Shown here: piece by piece, positions 7,178 through 13,053 of the stretch
How positions within the stretch are numbered: position 1 is the stretch's first letter
How the letters are laid out: every line of letters begins with the position of its first letter
Source of the DNA: Stieleria magnilauensis
GTDB taxonomy: Bacteria > Planctomycetota > Planctomycetia > Pirellulales > Pirellulaceae
DNA length: 64,000 bases
Direction of reading: 5' to 3'
NCBI GenBank assembly: GCA_007753675.1
Contig: CP036432.1
Location: forward strand, 4,810,394-4,874,393
The notes under the pieces: generated by a model
The model's input: the letters and a program-made list of their open reading frames with translations, nothing else
Databases searched by the model: none
What the model was told of the DNA's origin: nothing
Program-made: the position numbers and the translations under genes

Positions 7178-7766
7178 TCTTTCGAAACGTCAAAGACACG
7201 TCTTCAAAAAGTCACCGGATGCGGAATTGCTCGCGATTGTCGGCCACCAAGGCGAACTATCAACTTGCCAAGACTGCGGGGACCAATTCATACCGCGTCG
7301 ATCCGATCAAACGCGGTGCGTTCGCAATTGCAGGGGACGCGGTCGATATGGCATCAAGCGTTGCGTTGATTGCGGAGAGTGGTTCTCGCCCAACGATTGG
7401 CGGGTCAAGGCTTGCTTAACTTGCAACGCGTCAGCCAAGCCGATCGTAGGCAAGAATCGGCCCGAACAATGTCAGGCAATCATTGCCGACGATTGGGACG
7501 GGTTTTTGTCACACTATATGGCAATCGAGCCGGTCAAGCCCGTTGACTTGTTCAACGCGTGGTTTGAACCGATGCCGCTATTGGTCTGCCAATCCCGTTG
7601 GCGTTTGTTCATTCGGCAGCGGGCGAATAGCTGGAAACGGTTTGACAAATCGGGATACCATCCGGGCACCGTTCGAATGGTCGCAATGAATCTTGATCGA
7701 TTGTTCCGCTCTGACTTCAAGCCGACGCGGGACGGGGTTTTAACGGTATCGGTCGACGTCGATTGA
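7167..7766 (+). CDS. double zinc-finger protein, hypothetical (199 aa)
   Basis: GTG start at 7167, overlapping the HNH gene by 11 bases, with TTGGAG upstream. Two zinc ribbons occupy residues about 34-95: CQDCGDQF with C-x3-C (CVRNC), and CVDCGEWF with C-x2-C (CLTC). Between and after them are Arg-rich loops. The C-terminal half is helical and Trp-containing (FLSHYMAIEPVKPVDLFNAW, FIRQRANSWKRFDK). Zinc ribbons of this kind occur beside HNH proteins in phages and bind nucleic acid. Overlapping translation ties it to the HNH-AP2 endonuclease. No catalytic motif is seen. Confidence 0.7.
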   Translation: MFADLSKRQRHVFKKSPDAELLAIVGHQGELSTCQDCGDQFIPRRSDQTRCVRNCRGRGRYGIKRCVDCGEWFSPNDWRVKACLTCNASAKPIVGKNRPEQCQAIIADDWDGFLSHYMAIEPVKPVDLFNAWFEPMPLLVCQSRWRLFIRQRANSWKRFDKSGYHPGTVRMVAMNLDRLFRSDFKPTRDGVLTVSVDVD

Positions 7767-7792
7767 TGACCGCGAAACTTTGATGCGGGCCA

Positions 7793-8362
7793 TTAGATGA
7801 CGCCCAGATAACGCCGTACAGTCTGCGTTGAAACGCTCATTGCGTTTGCAATCTCTTTGTACGTCAACCCTTGTTCGCGTAGCCGTCTGGCCCGCGTGGG
7901 CTTCTCTTTCGTCGTTCCAGACTTCCGACCGGAATACTTGCCCTCTTTCTTGGCAACAGCGATACCGGCGGCCTGTCGCTCGCGTCGCGTCTCTTGCTCC
8001 ATTTCGGCAACAGCAAACAGAACCGATGCAATCAACTTTCCAGCGGCACCGCTGAAATCAAGTTGTTGAGTGATTGACACGACACGGACGCCACGTTGCA
8101 ACCAGTCCGTTAGCGTATTGATACCGTCAGCCAACGAACGGCTTAGACGGTCCAGCTTGTAGACGATGACGCACTTGATCTTGCCAGCGAAGATATCGGA
8201 CTGTAACCGCTTGAATCCGTCCCGCTGCAAGTTGTCTCCCGTTGACCGGTCGACGTAAACGGTTGCTTCCATCCCGTGCCCGTCGAGCCACTTTTGAATC
8301 TCGGAAAGTTGACCGGCTTCGTTCTGTCCGGTCGTCGATACTCGAATGTAAATTGCGTTCAT
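7793..8362 (-). CDS. small serine resolvase/invertase (189 aa)
   Basis: Catalytic resolvase domain: YIRVSTTGQN places Ser9 as nucleophile, followed by VIVYKLDRLSRSLADGI, the GVRVVSITQQLDFSGAAGKL segment and the long E-helix with EMEQETRRERQAAG. The C-terminus (EQGLTYKEIANAMSVSTQTVRRYLGVI) is the usual helix-turn-helix. Length is normal for TnpR/Hin/Pin-type enzymes. No transposase accompanies it, so the likely jobs are resolving multimers of a circular form or inverting a segment. Two copies of a 13-bp sequence lie just upstream (8395-8407, 8468-8480) and could be its binding sites. A TATACT -10-like box occurs between the start and those repeats on the minus strand. Confidence 0.88.
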   Translation of the reverse strand: MNAIYIRVSTTGQNEAGQLSEIQKWLDGHGMEATVYVDRSTGDNLQRDGFKRLQSDIFAGKIKCVIVYKLDRLSRSLADGINTLTDWLQRGVRVVSITQQLDFSGAAGKLIASVLFAVAEMEQETRRERQAAGIAVAKKEGKYSGRKSGTTKEKPTRARRLREQGLTYKEIANAMSVSTQTVRRYLGVI

Positions 8363-8394
8363 GTTGTTCCTCTTTAGTTGTACACAAAGAGTAT

Positions 8395-8480
8395 ACCCTA
8401 AACGTACGATAAATGTTGTCGCGTTTTTGCGGGAAATAGCCGTGATTTCCGGGGTGATTTCGCCGCAACCCTAAATGTAC
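8395..8480. repeat. ACCCTAAAYGTAC direct repeats upstream of the resolvase
   Basis: ACCCTAAACGTAC at 8395-8407 and ACCCTAAATGTAC at 8468-8480, 12 of 13 identical, 73 bases apart start to start. They lie in the promoter side of the resolvase gene, where res or operator sites of such enzymes usually sit. Confidence 0.5.
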
Positions 8481-8481
8481 A

Positions 8482-8612
8482 CTTCGGGTTTGGCTGTGCC
8501 GGTTGCAGCGGTTCTGCGGGCTGTGCCGACTGTGCCCGTTCCACTGGTTGCACGGGTGTTACTGGTTGCACCGCTGTTGCGGGTCGTGCTGGTTGTCCAG
8601 TTCTACTGATAG
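8482..8612. repeat. degenerate GGTTGCAC-type low-complexity tract
   Basis: The words GGTTGCAGCGG, CGGGCTGTGCC, CTGGTTGCACGGG, CTGGTTGCACCGC and CGGGTCGTGCTGGTTGTCC follow each other with about 9- or 18-base spacing. All three phases of one strand are open for a while, giving Cys/Gly-rich, hydrophobic or Cys/Trp-rich peptides, and the reverse strand gives a Pro/Gln/Ala-rich peptide that stays open from 8742 to 8422 without an ATG. I cannot decide whether any is translated. Confidence 0.4.
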
Positions 8613-8729
8613 TAGAGAAAGAGACGGCGGGACCGGTCGTAGGGGTGGGTGGGGGTGTGACACTTGCGAGGATGATACGGGTGGTGCGGGATATACTGGC
8701 GGCCCTATGCTGTCTCGCAAACTCGGAAA

Positions 8730-9104
8730 TTAGTGCCCGAGCGATCGCTTGATCATATCCTCAATGGACGATGCTGGTTCGAGATTTGATTCGTCGGCAA
8801 CCACCTCAAAGAGTCGTCGTAGCCACTCATTTGCGTGCATGGGCAAGACATGAAAGCAGCAAGTCGCGGGCCCGAAGGAACCCCTAGCACCGTCAGACAA
8901 GACTTCGGGATGGTCGTTGAGATACGATTGGTGTAGGGCAGACAAGTCCGATTTGACGTTAGTTCGAATGTTCCGCGAATTGACTAAGTCAACTTCGATC
9001 CGAATGCGACCCTTGTCCCGCTTCGCTGTGAACAGAATCGACCCATGATCAAAAGTAAGACGTGTCCCGCTAAGTGCGTCAGCGAGTTTCGGCGGATTTG
9101 CCAT
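8730..9104 (-). CDS. hypothetical protein (124 aa)
   Basis: The start is placed at the ATG 9104 (MANPPKLADALSGTRLTFDH) because an AGGAAC Shine-Dalgarno sequence precedes it; a longer frame to 9239 has no such signal. The protein has an N-terminal beta region (RLTFDHGSILFTAKRDKGRI, RIEVDLVNS) and a helical C-terminal part (ANEWLRRLFEVVADE, SSIEDMIKRSLGH). Two Cys are adjacent (TCCFHVLP). I do not recognise a family. It lies between the low-complexity tract and the divergent thermonuclease gene. Confidence 0.55.
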   Translation of the reverse strand: MANPPKLADALSGTRLTFDHGSILFTAKRDKGRIRIEVDLVNSRNIRTNVKSDLSALHQSYLNDHPEVLSDGARGSFGPATCCFHVLPMHANEWLRRLFEVVADESNLEPASSIEDMIKRSLGH

Positions 9105-9251
9105 TATCGTTCCTGAAATCGAATGAGTTGACTGATTAATCGCTATCTCTGAAAGCGTACCAATATGTGGAGCGGGGAGGGGGTAAGAAACGTTGCCCGC
9201 TCCACAAGTGCCGATGGAACCGAACCGAAACGCAATCAATCAAATTTCGCC

Positions 9252-9908
9252 GTGAGAAATTCAATCCTCTTTATCGCCTTGCTCGTTTGCGGTTGCCCAG
9301 CACCAACCACACCGCTACCGGGCAACGTCGGCACCGTCTCGCGTGTGATGGATGGGGACACGGTCAAGCTAACGCAAGCGGGCGGGACAGAATTAACCAT
9401 CCGTTTAGAGGGCATAGACGCCCCAGAGAAAGCCCAACGGTTCGGGAGCGAGTCAACGCAGTGGCTAGCGGACGCGACGGAAGGCGAAGCCGTCCGCGTT
9501 GTTGCATCGGGAAACGATCGGTACGGGCGAACGCTCGCCCATCTTTACGTTGGTGACCGTTGGCTAAACCGTGAATTGGTCGCGTCGGGTTTGGCTTGGC
9601 ATTACGTCAAGTACAACCAAGACACGCGACTAGCGACCGCCCAGAACGAAGCGAGGGCGAACCGTTTAGGAATCTGGCAAGACGCCCGCCGTGTCGCCCC
9701 GTGGGACTATCGGAACGGTCAACGGATCGAAACGGCGTTACCGGCTAACGTCGCGTCAACGCGGGAATCTGACGCTGTCGTCTACGTGACCGGTAGCGGG
9801 ACGAAGTATCACCGGGAGGGCTGCCGGTATCTTGGCGAAAACGGAAAACCGATTCCGGTTAGCCGTGTGACGTCCGCCTACGAACCGTGCAAGGTTTGCA
9901 AGCCGTAG
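9252..9908 (+). CDS. lipoprotein thermonuclease (staphylococcal nuclease-like) with C-terminal zinc site
   Basis: The GTG start at 9252 gives VRNSILFIALLVCGCPAP, a short signal peptide with a Cys-ending lipobox-like VCGC; an ATG 29 codons upstream is possible but puts a polar extension before it. Residues about 25-145 are the SNase domain: DGDTVKL, IRLEGIDAPE, DRYGRTLAHLYV, LNRELVASGLAWHYV and a closing RANRLGIWQ. The catalytic-type Arg and Asp of IRLEGIDAPE and the Arg of RYGR are present. The tail has KYHREGCRYL followed by PCKVCKP, a His/Cys site that often follows such nucleases. Likely cleaves DNA or RNA outside the cytoplasm or at the membrane. Unusual cargo beside a restriction system. 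Confidence 0.85.
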   Translation: MRNSILFIALLVCGCPAPTTPLPGNVGTVSRVMDGDTVKLTQAGGTELTIRLEGIDAPEKAQRFGSESTQWLADATEGEAVRVVASGNDRYGRTLAHLYVGDRWLNRELVASGLAWHYVKYNQDTRLATAQNEARANRLGIWQDARRVAPWDYRNGQRIETALPANVASTRESDAVVYVTGSGTKYHREGCRYLGENGKPIPVSRVTSAYEPCKVCKP

Positions 9909-9925
9909 GCTTTCTCTATTGCGAC

Positions 9926-9973
9926 GCAAACCCGTTTTGGGTTAATCCCAGAACAGGTTTATGGTTCGCTGTT
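9926..9973. promoter_or_regulatory. possible controller-protein operator ahead of the HTH-R gene pair
   Basis: AAACCC-GTTTT-GGGTTA (about 9928-9944) followed by TCCCAGAACAGGTTT lies in the 81 bases between the thermonuclease stop and the HTH gene start. C proteins of type II systems bind paired short dyads just upstream of their own gene, and this dyad is in the right place. It could equally be a weak terminator of the thermonuclease gene. Confidence 0.3.
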
Positions 9974-9989
9974 TCGGGGATTGCCACGG

Positions 9990-10241
9990 ATGACGAAATC
10001 AACGTTCACCGAACGTTACGACTACTTTCGAAAACTGCTTGTTGACGCTCGCCTATCCGCCAACTTAACGCAAGTTGAATTGGCTGATCGATTGCAGCGT
10101 CCGCAATCATTCGTTTCGAAGTATGAGCGTGCGGAACGTCGGATCGACGTTGTCGAATTCTTGGAGATCGCGGACGCGATCGGCATAGACCCTTTCGAGC
10201 TATTGAAGCAGTTAAAAGGGCACGCACGGAATGGACATTGA
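9990..10241 (+). CDS. Xre-family HTH protein, probable restriction controller (C) protein (83 aa)
   Basis: MTKSTFTERYDYFRKLLVDA leads into a single Xre/HTH_3 domain: LSANLTQVELADRLQRPQSF, VSKYERAERRID, and a closing FLEIADAIGIDPFELL. The ATG at 9990 has CGGGGA nine bases upstream; a TTG at 9981 is in frame but sits directly on that sequence. Size and gene order (HTH gene overlapping the start of a restriction endonuclease gene by 11 bases, methyltransferase separate) are those of C.R operons, where the C protein delays endonuclease synthesis after entry into a new host. The role is inferred from position; the protein is also like general phage/plasmid repressors. Confidence 0.75.
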   Translation: MTKSTFTERYDYFRKLLVDARLSANLTQVELADRLQRPQSFVSKYERAERRIDVVEFLEIADAIGIDPFELLKQLKGHARNGH

Positions 10242-10902
10242 ATGGACGGACTTTAACGGTGCGGGTGAGTTGTTGAGTGAGAAGTACGCCGATGAGTGGT
10301 TAGAACTTCACAGCGTGCTAACCGCGATGCCTCTACATTTGAAAGCGTCCGATCAGAAAGGCAAAGTAGGTACGCACATATTCAACCCCGTTGGAACCAA
10401 CCAGTACATAAAACATCATCTATCGAAGCAAGGTTGGAAAACGAACATCCCGGTTCCAGCCGAACTTCGGTTTCTTGGAATCGACGTCGATTTGACGCGT
10501 GATGGTGTGGTCTTGGAGGTTCAATTTTCCAATTACCCGTTCCTCTTGAACAATGTCATTCGTTCTGAGTTGTTCTTTCGCACCGGTGCCGCGTTCACGT
10601 CCGGCAAGCTAGAAATGCTGATTGTCGTAACAAAAGCCGGAAGATTTCCAGCATCGAATAGCACGCTCTATTATGAACAAGCGATTACGCAACTTGCTGG
10701 GCTTGATAACCATAAAATTTTCGACGTACCCGTCCGCGTGGTCGGGCTGTTTTCCGAAGTCAATAGCGTGGTTCCTTGCGTTTACGGCAAGTATTCAGCG
10801 AAACGCTACTCCCGAACGATTGAGACGGAAGAACAGAAACGGTGCCAAGTCTTGGATGGTCACACCACCAACGGCAAATGGCGTTTGAACGTCCTCGAAT
10901 GA
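10231..10902 (+). CDS. BglII/BstYI-type type II restriction endonuclease
   Basis: 223 residues. The active-site region around residues 83-112 reads LGIDVDLTRDGVVLEVQFSN with PFLLNN after it. In BglII the catalytic set is Asp84, Glu93 and Gln95, a PD-(D/E)xK variant with Gln replacing Lys; here D87, E96 and Q98 have exactly the same spacing. Downstream, ASNSTLYYEQAITQL and FDVPVRVVGLF match the SxYYE and P-x-x-x-x-G pattern of BstYI. Family members cut AGATCT, RGATCY and similar sites, so a GATC-centred target is expected but not shown. The gene overlaps the HTH controller gene and ends one base before the convergent methyltransferase ends, a complete type II unit. Confidence 0.85.
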   Translation: MDIEWTDFNGAGELLSEKYADEWLELHSVLTAMPLHLKASDQKGKVGTHIFNPVGTNQYIKHHLSKQGWKTNIPVPAELRFLGIDVDLTRDGVVLEVQFSNYPFLLNNVIRSELFFRTGAAFTSGKLEMLIVVTKAGRFPASNSTLYYEQAITQLAGLDNHKIFDVPVRVVGLFSEVNSVVPCVYGKYSAKRYSRTIETEEQKRCQVLDGHTTNGKWRLNVLE

Positions 10903-10903
10903 A

Positions 10904-11968
10904 TCAGAAAAGCGTTTTCACTTCGCTTTTCTTTCGCTTTTTGCCGTTCAAACCTTCATCAACGGGGCGTTCTTCGCCACGAAGATCAGCAGCAAACGAA
11001 GCTTCTTCATACGATAGTCGCGTTTCGAGTTCTTCTAGGTGGTGCTGCTCGGAATAGATTTTCGATTTCGTTCTGTCCGTCGCTTTCTTGCCGACTTGGA
11101 CATCGAAACGATACTTATCAGCGGGTTCCCCGGTTTGCTCTACGTAATCACGAAGCGTTTTCAGATTCGGAAAACAACCGTTCTTGTCTGGCTGACCGGA
11201 TAGCCTGCGTTTCGAGACTTCAATGTATCGATCGTCCAATTCCGCCCCGATGAAATTTCGTCCGTAGTCGCGAGCCACAACGGCAACCGTTCCGGTTCCC
11301 ATATATGGGTCAAGCACAACTTCGCCTTTACGCGTTGTTGAAAGAACGATTCGTGCAATTAGGTCTTCGGGGAATTGGCAAGGGTGGATAGTCTGTTCTT
11401 CGTGGTTGTGCTTCACGTTACGGAAGATCCAAATATCAGCCGGATTCTTTCCGTCGGGATTGCATGACAATTCACCCTTTCGATCATCGTCGCGATAGTG
11501 TTTCTTGTTCTGCCACTTCTGAGGGACGCGAATTGCGTCAAGATTGAATAGATAATCGTCTGACTTGGTGAACCAAAGAATGGTTTCGTGCCGGGCTGAG
11601 AATTTACGTTTACCGTGTAACCCATGTTGGCGAACCCAAATGATTCGGTTTCTAGGCTTCATTCCCAAGTCTTCAAGAACGGGAAAGAACCGAATGTCCA
11701 AAGGGATCAAGATCCCCTTGTCCGAGTAAGAGCCGACTTGCCAGAAAATCGACCCTGTATCTTTCAAGACTCGGACACACTCGGTCAATACCTCGCGTTG
11801 CCCGTCCATGTAAATCGAAAGAGCGGTTTTCGATTCGTACTCTTTCCCAATGTTGTACGGCGGGGATGAAACGACTAGATCGACGCTTGAATCTGGTAGC
11901 GTCCGCAGATATTCGAGAGTGTCCCCGTGATGGATTGAATCTAGCTTTAGTTTCTTCCGTTTTGCCAC
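10904..11968 (-). CDS. type II DNA methyltransferase (SPPY, beta class)
   Basis: GTG start at 11968 behind an AAGGAAAAGGG stretch. Motif IV is SSPPYNIGKEY (S35-Y38) in the N-terminal part, and motif I, LDPYMGTGTVAVVARDYGRN, is at about residue 219; this order defines the beta class shared by N4-cytosine and some N6-adenine enzymes. The SPPY form is commonest among N4-cytosine enzymes, as expected for a partner of a BglII-like endonuclease, but base specificity cannot be read directly. About 100 residues after the catalytic core (GQPDKNGCFPNLKTLRDYVE and a Lys/Arg-rich tail) would hold extra target contacts. It is convergent with the endonuclease, so protection and cutting are transcribed separately. 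Confidence 0.92.
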   Translation of the reverse strand: MAKRKKLKLDSIHHGDTLEYLRTLPDSSVDLVVSSPPYNIGKEYESKTALSIYMDGQREVLTECVRVLKDTGSIFWQVGSYSDKGILIPLDIRFFPVLEDLGMKPRNRIIWVRQHGLHGKRKFSARHETILWFTKSDDYLFNLDAIRVPQKWQNKKHYRDDDRKGELSCNPDGKNPADIWIFRNVKHNHEEQTIHPCQFPEDLIARIVLSTTRKGEVVLDPYMGTGTVAVVARDYGRNFIGAELDDRYIEVSKRRLSGQPDKNGCFPNLKTLRDYVEQTGEPADKYRFDVQVGKKATDRTKSKIYSEQHHLEELETRLSYEEASFAADLRGEERPVDEGLNGKKRKKSEVKTLF

Positions 11969-12051
11969 AACAACGCCCTTTTCCTTTGCGTGCGGTTATC
12001 CCAAGATGGGTTATCGTAGCGGTTTGTTCGCAACCGTCAACCGACTTGGTT

Positions 12052-12336
12052 CTATGCAAGTTGTTGACACGTGCGGTCAAACGATTCAAACCATTCCGAA
12101 ACACCGGAAACGACTGATTCGACGCCCGCGATGGTTTGCGGAATCACCGCAACACAAACCGCCCCGTTGTTGTCGATAAGCTTGATTCGGGTATCCGGGA
12201 AAGTTGACGGTTCGGCTTCATCCGGGCGGAGCGTGGGCTGAACGTCTCGCCGAAAATAAGAAAAGCGAGTCCGAGAAAATCGAGAGCGTTCAAGCTGCTG
12301 TGAATCTGATAATCGGGCCAGACAAGTGAGAACCAT
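12052..12336 (-). CDS. hypothetical small protein (up to 94 aa)
   Basis: Open frame between the methyltransferase start and the 12366-12827 gene, all on the minus strand. Only the second half looks protein-like (DTRIKLIDNNGAVCVAVIPQ, TIAGVESVVSGVSEWFESFD); the first 45 residues are Arg/Ser-rich and may not be translated, so the real start may be internal. No family recognised. If real, it forms a small operon with its neighbours ahead of the methyltransferase gene. Confidence 0.4.
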   Translation of the reverse strand: MVLTCLARLSDSQQLERSRFSRTRFSYFRRDVQPTLRPDEAEPSTFPDTRIKLIDNNGAVCVAVIPQTIAGVESVVSGVSEWFESFDRTCQQLA

Positions 12337-12365
12337 TCGCCGTGAAAGCTAGCCACTGCGATTGT

Positions 12366-12827
12366 TCAGTAAGCCCCAAAAAAATCGTCGGGCGGCTCTG
12401 GAACTTCGGAATTGGCGTTTATATCGCTGTCTTCCGGGTCTCTAATTCTCCAAACCAATGATCGAAAGTACCGACCTTCCCTTGCAACAGCGGGAGTCAA
12501 ATCTTTAACACCCTCGCGTCCAGTTCTGCGTACTCGGAAAATTATCGAACATTCGCCTCGCCTCGCAATAATTCGTTCCCGAATATTCTCACGGTCGGTT
12601 CGCCCAGGCATCAATTCGGCAGCAAAGGTGTAGATGCGACTGGACGTCACGTAGCCGTCTCGCTCGACACCATTCAAAGCCTGGCCGGTAGCGGCTACGA
12701 TGTCGTAGAGCGTAGAGTCATTGGTGATTCCAATGTCCTCCGTCCGAACCAAATGACGGCTATCCGTTGACTCGGCCCGGAGGTTCTCGGATAAAGCCCT
12801 AATCTCACTTGCTGCTGAATCACTCAT
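12366..12827 (-). CDS. hypothetical protein (153 aa)
   Basis: Start ATG 12827 (MSDSAASEIRALSENLRAES) is placed after a GCAGGCG stretch; an in-frame ATG lies five codons upstream. The protein is helical at first, then has VRTEDIGITNDSTLYDIVAA, an AAELMPGRTDRENIRERIIA segment and a basic patch (IFRVRRTGREGVKDLTPAVA). It ends with an acidic, Pro-rich tail (NSEVPEPPDDFFGAY), as in some single-stranded DNA binding or partner proteins, but no family is recognised. In the circular form of the element this gene would follow the integrase stop by about 70 bases in the same direction. Confidence 0.6.
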   Translation of the reverse strand: MSDSAASEIRALSENLRAESTDSRHLVRTEDIGITNDSTLYDIVAATGQALNGVERDGYVTSSRIYTFAAELMPGRTDRENIRERIIARRGECSIIFRVRRTGREGVKDLTPAVAREGRYFRSLVWRIRDPEDSDINANSEVPEPPDDFFGAY

Positions 12828-12896
12828 ATCGCCTGCCCGCACAATCCGCGTGTAGTAAGTATTGAGTTGCGAATCTAACGGCTTGTGGGGGGTATG

Positions 12897-13050
12897 TCAA
12901 CCTTCCCGCCGTTTCTTGGCGTTCGCCTTTCGTGTCGCTGCCGCCTTTCGCACCGATTCCGCCCACGGTTGCCCGTAAATCGGTGATATTTCCGCCCATT
13001 CAAACCGCCTATACAACGTCTTTCGCAGTGTTTGGCACTGGAAACTTGCT
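12897..13050 (-). other. int: integrase 3' extension, in frame only across the reconstructed attP
   Basis: In the integrated state this stretch is cut off from the integrase gene. Joining the right end to the left end at the CCC core gives ...GSPG then 50 more residues (starting ASFQCQTLRKTLYRRFEWAE) and a stop at 12897-12899. The added tail is helical and ends very basic (ATRKANAKKRREG). The reading depends on the core register: one extra C at the junction would give a 16-residue tail and an early stop instead. Confidence 0.55.
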
Positions 13051-13053
13051 CCC
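13026..13053 (+). other. attR of the comM integrative element
   Basis: Element arm CAGTGTTTGGCACTGGAA at 13026-13043, seven bases, then the CCC core at 13051-13053, where comM sequence resumes (GGTGATTTGCCC, Gly-Asp-Leu-Pro). Combined with attL it gives a 54-bp attP with the arms 7 and 8 bases from the core, centred on CC. Confidence 0.8.

Larger units (their letters stand above)
2113..13050. mobile_element. 10.94-kb serine-integrase element inserted in comM
   Basis: Bounded by attL (2113) and attR (core 13051-13053). The ends are supported by the exact interruption of comM between NLAP and GDLPKQ, by in-frame restoration of comM when the CCC cores are merged, and by inverted 18-bp arms at both ends. 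Cargo: integrase, a repeat region that could be an origin or regulatory region, three small HTH-module proteins, an HNH-AP2 endonuclease, a zinc-finger protein, a resolvase, a secreted nuclease, a type II restriction-modification set, and orphans. The base composition reads less GC-rich than the flanks. No capsid, tail, relaxase or conjugation genes are seen, so it is best described as an integrative island or integrated plasmid whose transfer route is unknown. Confidence 0.88.

Noticed and set aside
8503-8733. 76-codon plus-strand ORF (Cys/Trp-rich)
   Set aside because: Product of the low-complexity tract; no start signal and two other frames equally open.
11673-12104. 143-codon minus-strand ORF over the methyltransferase start
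   Set aside because: Out-of-frame shadow of the methyltransferase gene; Arg-rich without motif.
12932-13050. GTG start giving an N-terminally fused comM from inside the element
   Set aside because: The first 40 residues are element DNA that read as the end of the circular integrase on the other strand; no ribosome binding site.
2113-13050. Prophage interpretation of the comM element
   Set aside because: No capsid, terminase, portal, tail or lysis genes; size and cargo fit an integrative island or integrated plasmid better.
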